Origin: Brevibacterium luteolum | GTDB lineage: Bacteria > Actinomycetota > Actinomycetes > Actinomycetales > Brevibacteriaceae | DNA: 64,000 nt | Reading direction: 5' to 3' | Assembly: GCF_013004595.1 (NCBI RefSeq) | Contig: NZ_JABEMC010000002.1 | Location: 124,001-188,000, forward strand | Shown: in pieces, positions 60,106-64,000 of the stretch | Position numbering within the stretch: the stretch's first letter is position 1 | Layout of the letters: each line of letters opens with the position of its first letter | Position numbers and translations under genes: made by a program | Notes under the pieces: generated by a model | Database searches by the model: none | Told to the model about the DNA's origin: nothing | The model's input: the letters and a program-made list of their open reading frames with translations, nothing else

Positions 60106-61148
60106 CCGCACCTGCGGCAGGCCGTCCGGCGACCAGCCCGGCGAGTGATCCTCGTTCCGGTGCCGGCCGTTCCGCTGCGCGGCTAGGGATCATCGGCGGC
60201 TACCTGGGCGCCGGGAAGTCGACGCTGGTCAACCGCCTGCTGGCCGGGATCCTGCCTGGACGCACCGCGGTCGTCGTCAACGATTTCGGGGCCGTTAACA
60301 TCGACGCTGCACTCATCGCCGCAGCCAGTGACGACACCATCGAGCTGACGAACGGCTGCATCTGCTGCCAGATCAGCGACGACGCGCTGCGCACCATGAG
60401 CGCACTGGCCGCCCGGGATGACCTCGACCACGTGCTGTGCGAGGTCAGCGGGGTCGGCGATCCCGGTCAGCTGGCCGGCTGGCGCAGCTATCCCGGCTTC
60501 ACAGCAGGCCCCGTGCTCGTGTGCGCCGATGCAACCGCGATCGTGCGCCAGCTGGGTGACGTCTATGTCGGCGATGCCGTCGCAGGCCAGCTCGCCGCCG
60601 CCGAGGTGGTGCTCGTGACGAAGACGGACCTCGCCTCCCCCGCTCAGGTCGACGCGGCGGTTGCCGCCTGCCGTCGGGCCGCCGGGCAGGCCGTCATCGT
60701 CGTCCAGGATCCAGATGATCCCGATGCCACCGCCGCCGAGGCGCTGCGCACCCCCGTGCCGCAGGCAGCTGAGGCGAGCGCCCCGGACACGGCTGGGGGA
60801 TCCGCACCGGGAGCGAGCGCACCCCACCGGCGAGTCCATGACGCCGCGGCGTCGAGTCATGCGGCTGCGCACGCCACGGCCACCGTCGACATCACCGGCC
60901 CTGTCGACGTCGAGGCGCTCACCGGCGTGCTCGATACCCTCGCCGGCACCCTCGTGCGCGCGAAGGGGATCGTGCCCACCGCCTCGGGAACGGCGCACTC
61001 CGTGCAGCTCTCCGGGCGCCGCATCGACGTGCGCCCCACCGACCGGCCGGCCACCGGAGGCTTCGTGCTCATCGCCGCCGGGTCCGACCCCCAGGCCGCC
61101 ATCGACGCGGCGGCCGCCGCGCTCGCACCTGTGCTTACCGGTGACTGA
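60102..61148 (+). CDS. CobW/P47K-family GTPase (metallochaperone-like)
   Basis: 348-aa G3E-family GTPase. P-loop is IIGGYLGAGKSTLVNRLLAG, and the metal-binding CxCC is in NGCICCQISDD. The G3 region EVSGVGDP replaces the usual E-T-G-x-A-D-P, and G4 is TKTD. Between the GTPase and C-terminal parts (about residues 215-265) is an inserted A/S/H-rich linker with several histidines, which could store metal. The GTG start overlaps the amidohydrolase stop as GTGA, so the two are co-translated. One dispersed 13-mer lies at 60976-60988, read as PTASG. Confidence 0.9.
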   Translation: MTAPAAGRPATSPASDPRSGAGRSAARLGIIGGYLGAGKSTLVNRLLAGILPGRTAVVVNDFGAVNIDAALIAAASDDTIELTNGCICCQISDDALRTMSALAARDDLDHVLCEVSGVGDPGQLAGWRSYPGFTAGPVLVCADATAIVRQLGDVYVGDAVAGQLAAAEVVLVTKTDLASPAQVDAAVAACRRAAGQAVIVVQDPDDPDATAAEALRTPVPQAAEASAPDTAGGSAPGASAPHRRVHDAAASSHAAAHATATVDITGPVDVEALTGVLDTLAGTLVRAKGIVPTASGTAHSVQLSGRRIDVRPTDRPATGGFVLIAAGSDPQAAIDAAAAALAPVLTGD

Positions 61149-61250
61149 GCGCACCGACTCCAGCGCAGTGCTGGACCCATCGGGAGTGACGGAACTGGTC
61201 CTAGCCACCAGCAACGATCGCCGGAATGGTGAGGGAGTACGCACTCATCA

Positions 61251-62885
61251 ATGATGATGGAATTCATCAACGGGGATGGAGAATCTGCGCCCATGAACTG
61301 GTATCTCGTATGGATCATCGGCTTCCTTCTGCTGCTGCTCGTCATCAGCGTCGTGGCCACGACCCGCGTCAAGAGCGCTGACGGCTATGTCATGGCCGAC
61401 TTCAGACTCGGGTTCTTCCCCATCTGCGGTTCGGTCATCGCCACCGTCACCGGTTCGGCCGCCCTCATCGGCGGTGCGGGCAAGGGCTTCGAGATGGGAC
61501 TGTCGTACAACATCACCGGTGTGGCCTACGCCAGCTTCACCATCGCCGCTGTGCTGCTGCTCGGCCCGGTCATCCGCCGGCTGCGGCTCTACACCGTGCC
61601 TGAGCTCTTCGCCCGCCGCTTCGGCAAAGTCGCAGCCCTCATCCCCGCCCTTATCGTCGGGCTGCTGTACATGACCCCGACGTTCGGCATGCAGCTGGTG
61701 GGCATGGGCGCGATCCTCGCCTCGATCACCGACCTCACCGTGTTCTGGGGCATCCTCGCTGGCTTCGTCGTCACCTTGGCATTCACCCTCGTCGGCGGGA
61801 TGCCGAGTGTCGCCTGGACGGATGCGATCCAGACCTTCGTCATCCTCGCCGGTGTCATCATCACGCTCATCATGGGCATCAACTATGTCGGCGGAATCGG
61901 CACGATCATCGAAAACACCCCGGCCGATCACTTCTCCTTCACCTCAATCGGCGGCATCGAGCTGCTCAACTGGTTCCTCATCTTCGGCCCGTTCTACATC
62001 GTCTGGCAGACGACCTGGCAGCGGCTCACCGCGGCCAAGAGCGACCGGGTCGGCATCTGGGCGGTCGTCATCGGCTTTGCCGTCTCCGTACTCATCGGCG
62101 CAGCAGCGATCATCATCGGCATCGCCGCACTGCAGATGTTCCCCGCAGACACCATGCCCGATGTCATCTACACCTCGTTCATCGCCGAGATCTTCCACGG
62201 CTCGATCGGCGGGCTGCTGATGGTCTCGCTGCTGGCCGCACTGCTGACCGGAGCGACGTCGTTCCTGCTCTCGGGTGCGATCAACATCTCCAAGGACATC
62301 TACCAGGGCTGGGTCAACCCGCGCGCCACCGACGACCAGATCCTCACCGTGTCCCGAATCTCGGTCGCGGCGATGGCGGTCATCGGGCTGGGGATCGCCC
62401 TGGTCATCAAGGACATCATCGCGATCTACCAGGTGGCTCTGTCCTTCACCGCGACCACGCTCGTCATGCCGGTACTGGCGGCGATGTTCTGGAAGCGGGC
62501 GACGAAGCGCGGGGTCGTGTGGTCGATGATCGCTGCGATGGCCGTCTCGCTCGTGTGGCGCTTCTCCGGCCAGCCTTTCGGCATCCACGAGATCCTGCCC
62601 GGTCTCATCACCTCGGCGATCGTGCTCATCGCGGTGAGCCTGGCGACTCGCCACTCCGATGACGAGGTCGTCGTCGCCTACTACCACGCCTACCGGGCCG
62701 GTGAGCTGCGCACGCACGGTGTCGATGAGGAGCCGGCTGCGCCTGGGGACGTCCCCGCGGGGACGTCGACGGCAGCAGGTCAGGCCACCGCGCCCGAGGC
62801 GGAGGTCGCCGCTGGCACGCAACCGGCACGGACGGCTGAGGCTGCGTCACCCGGCGTTGAGCAGCAGCGGCCGCAGGCGGAGTGA
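61251..62885 (+). CDS. Sodium:solute symporter (SSS family)
   Basis: Na+-coupled transporter of the SSS family with about thirteen membrane helices, 544 aa. Family features are SADGYVMADFRLGFFPICGSVIATVTG near the N-terminus, GGMPSVAWTDAIQTFVILAGVIITL (a helix conserved in SSS proteins) and LLSGAINISKDIYQGWVNPRATD. A disordered tail of about 70 residues, rich in A, P and E, ends it. The start is uncertain: ATG 61251 and ATG 61293 (MNWYLVWIIGF, closer to the usual N-terminus) are both possible. Its solute may be the substrate or product of the amidohydrolase upstream (inference). Confidence 0.9.
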   Translation: MMMEFINGDGESAPMNWYLVWIIGFLLLLLVISVVATTRVKSADGYVMADFRLGFFPICGSVIATVTGSAALIGGAGKGFEMGLSYNITGVAYASFTIAAVLLLGPVIRRLRLYTVPELFARRFGKVAALIPALIVGLLYMTPTFGMQLVGMGAILASITDLTVFWGILAGFVVTLAFTLVGGMPSVAWTDAIQTFVILAGVIITLIMGINYVGGIGTIIENTPADHFSFTSIGGIELLNWFLIFGPFYIVWQTTWQRLTAAKSDRVGIWAVVIGFAVSVLIGAAAIIIGIAALQMFPADTMPDVIYTSFIAEIFHGSIGGLLMVSLLAALLTGATSFLLSGAINISKDIYQGWVNPRATDDQILTVSRISVAAMAVIGLGIALVIKDIIAIYQVALSFTATTLVMPVLAAMFWKRATKRGVVWSMIAAMAVSLVWRFSGQPFGIHEILPGLITSAIVLIAVSLATRHSDDEVVVAYYHAYRAGELRTHGVDEEPAAPGDVPAGTSTAAGQATAPEAEVAAGTQPARTAEAASPGVEQQRPQAE

Positions 62886-62905
62886 CCTCAATCCGGTTCG
62901 GTGCG

Positions 62906-63571
62906 TCAGGACTCGAGCACGGCAGCGGTGCTGGCAGCCGGTGAGAGGTCGAGACGGCGCAGCAGCTGCGCGTTGAGCGCCACCACGACTGTGGAGGCGG
63001 ACATGAGAATCGCGCCGATGCTCATCGGCAGCACGAAGCCGACCGGTGCCAGCACGCCGGCGGCAAGTGGAACCGAGATGAGGTTGTAGCCGGCAGCCCA
63101 CCACAGGTTCTGCTTCATCTTCCGATACGTCGCACGCGAGAGCTCGAAGACCGAGAGCACCGAACGCGGATCTGACGAGGCGAGGATGACACCAGCGGAG
63201 CCGATCGCCACATCAGTGCCCGCTCCGATCGCGATACCGACATCCGCCTGGGCGAGCGCGGGAGCATCGTTGACGCCGTCGCCGACCATCGCCACGCGCC
63301 TGCCCTCACGCTGAAGCTCCTCAACCTTGGCGGCCTTGTCCTCGGGCCTGACGCCGGCGAACACCCGGTCGATGCCGAGCTGCCCTGCGACGGAGCCGGC
63401 GACTGCCTGCGCGTCACCGGTGATCATCACGACCTGCACCCCGGCTGCATGCAGGGCAGCGACGGCATCGTGCGATTCCGCGCGGATCTCATCGGCCAGC
63501 CGCAGCGCACCGATGTCGGCGCCGTCGGCAAGCCCGGTTGGGCCGATTGACACCTGTCGAGTACGAAGCAA
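62906..63571 (-). pseudogene. Copper-type P-type ATPase, C-terminal remnant
   Basis: 221 codons preserve the end of a P1B heavy-metal ATPase: VVMITGDA, VRPEDKAAKVEELQREGRRVAMVGDGVNDAPALAQADVGIAIGAGTDVAIG and the last two helices. The metal-binding domain, first six helices, CPC motif and phosphorylation site DKTGT are absent. Homology stops near 63545, and only a weak TTG start is available at 63571. About 30 bases later unrelated transposase sequence begins, so the gene is 5'-truncated and non-functional as an ion pump. Confidence 0.88.
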
Positions 63572-63600
63572 TTACTGACTCACCTGCAGCCGCAGCGTGA

Positions 63601-64000
63601 CACCCTGATTGTCACCTCCCCTTGCATCAGTCCCAACGCAAGATCTTCTTCACCCGGGGACGGCCGTATACGAAGAACGACCAGGCCACGATCGAGTCGA
63701 AGAACAACCATCTCGTGCGTCGGTACGGGTTCTACTACCGCTACGACACCCCGGCTGAACTCGAGTTGCTGCAACGCCTGTGGCCGCTGGTCAATGATCG
63801 GTTGAACTACTTCACTCCGACGAAGAAACCGACCGGGTACTCCACCGACCGTGCGGGAAGGCGCAAACGCGTCTATGACGCCCCGAAGACCCCGTACCAG
63901 CGACTGCTCGATTCCGGCATTCTCAGCGTCGAGCAGAAGGCCGAGCTTCAGCAGTATCGGGCACGCCTGGACTTGGTCGACCTCGCCGAGAAAATCGACC
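63601..64000 (+). pseudogene. Transposase (integrase-core, DDE) 3' fragment, running off the window
   Basis: After a stop at 63598-63600, an open frame on the plus strand reads FFTRGRPYTKNDQATIESKNNHLVRR, then YYRYDTPAELELLQRLWPLVNDRLNYFTPTKK and APKTPYQRLLDSG. This is the C-terminal part of an integrase-catalytic-domain transposase: the last catalytic glutamate (in NDQATIESKN) is kept, but both catalytic aspartates and any start codon are missing. The downstream end lies outside the window. Confidence 0.85.

Noticed and set aside
58012..60111. 699-codon open frame antisense to the amidohydrolase gene
   Set aside because: A shadow of high-GC third-position bias. The plus strand encodes a clear amidohydrolase with metal motifs, and the antisense product is low-complexity with no domain.
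1..64000. tRNA, rRNA, riboswitch or origin of replication
   Set aside because: I looked for cloverleaf stems, conserved rRNA stretches, DnaA boxes and known riboswitch cores by eye and found none I could support; a covariance-model search would be decisive.

Overview
The window is high-GC DNA from an actinobacterium. High GC, GTG starts, mostly 1-4 base gene overlaps, DtxR-like iron boxes, a Gcl/GlxR glyoxylate route and an IclR-type allantoin regulator all fit the Micrococcales, and Brevibacterium or a close relative is my best guess. The genus is an inference, because no rRNA or tRNA gene is visible. Nearly all of the window is coding and looks chromosomal. Only the last ~450 bases, a truncated copper ATPase abutting a truncated transposase, look rearranged.

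Layout. 1-6 kb: an oligopeptide-type ABC importer operon (fused double ATPase, two permeases, lipoprotein binding protein) headed by an unusual XRE-TetR fusion regulator. 6.2-7 kb: an SDR oxidoreductase. 7.3-11.5 kb: a siderophore/iron ABC importer behind two DtxR-like boxes. 11.4-25.2 kb: housekeeping and envelope genes (membrane proteins, PAP2 phosphatase, PRC-barrel/DUF2382 stress protein, CaiB-type CoA transferase, thiolase, etfBA, FGGY kinase, YihY, YtxH-like protein, cardiolipin synthase). 25.3-27.4 kb: an FAD/NAD(P)-binding protein and an orphan Phd-like antitoxin.

27.4-37.4 kb is a complete taurine dissimilation cluster: pta, an APC permease (probable taurine carrier), tpa, ald, a TauR-like MocR regulator and xsc. 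Taurine plus pyruvate gives sulfoacetaldehyde plus alanine (Tpa); Ald regenerates pyruvate and releases ammonium; Xsc gives acetyl phosphate plus sulfite; Pta makes acetyl-CoA. Divergent from xsc lies an IclR regulator followed by a CobS/CobT-like AAA+/VWA pair.

41.3-58.1 kb is a purine/urate/allantoin cluster: allE, a DUF6986 aldolase-like protein and malic enzyme; an AllR-like IclR regulator; a 58-codon unknown ORF; the uricase, HIU hydrolase and OHCU decarboxylase operon; glycerate kinase plus peroxiredoxin; allantoinase, gcl, glxR and hyi; and an NCS2 purine permease. Three intergenic sites share the form RCGGAAT-N4-ATTCCGY and probably bind AllR. No allantoate amidohydrolase, ureidoglycolate-cleaving enzyme or xanthine dehydrogenase is seen. 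58.4-62.9 kb: a YtcJ-like amidohydrolase translationally coupled to a CobW-type GTPase, then a sodium:solute symporter.

Three DNA-level patterns cross gene boundaries. (1) A dispersed 13-mer, CCACCGCCTCGGG, often extended by AACGG, has 12 exact copies, in several reading frames and in intergenic DNA. (2) Short tandem repeats (units of 14-29 bp) sit at or just after the stop codons of six genes. (3) Large intergenic palindromes lie at 23.5, 32.2 and 35.3 kb. These are the least explained features here.
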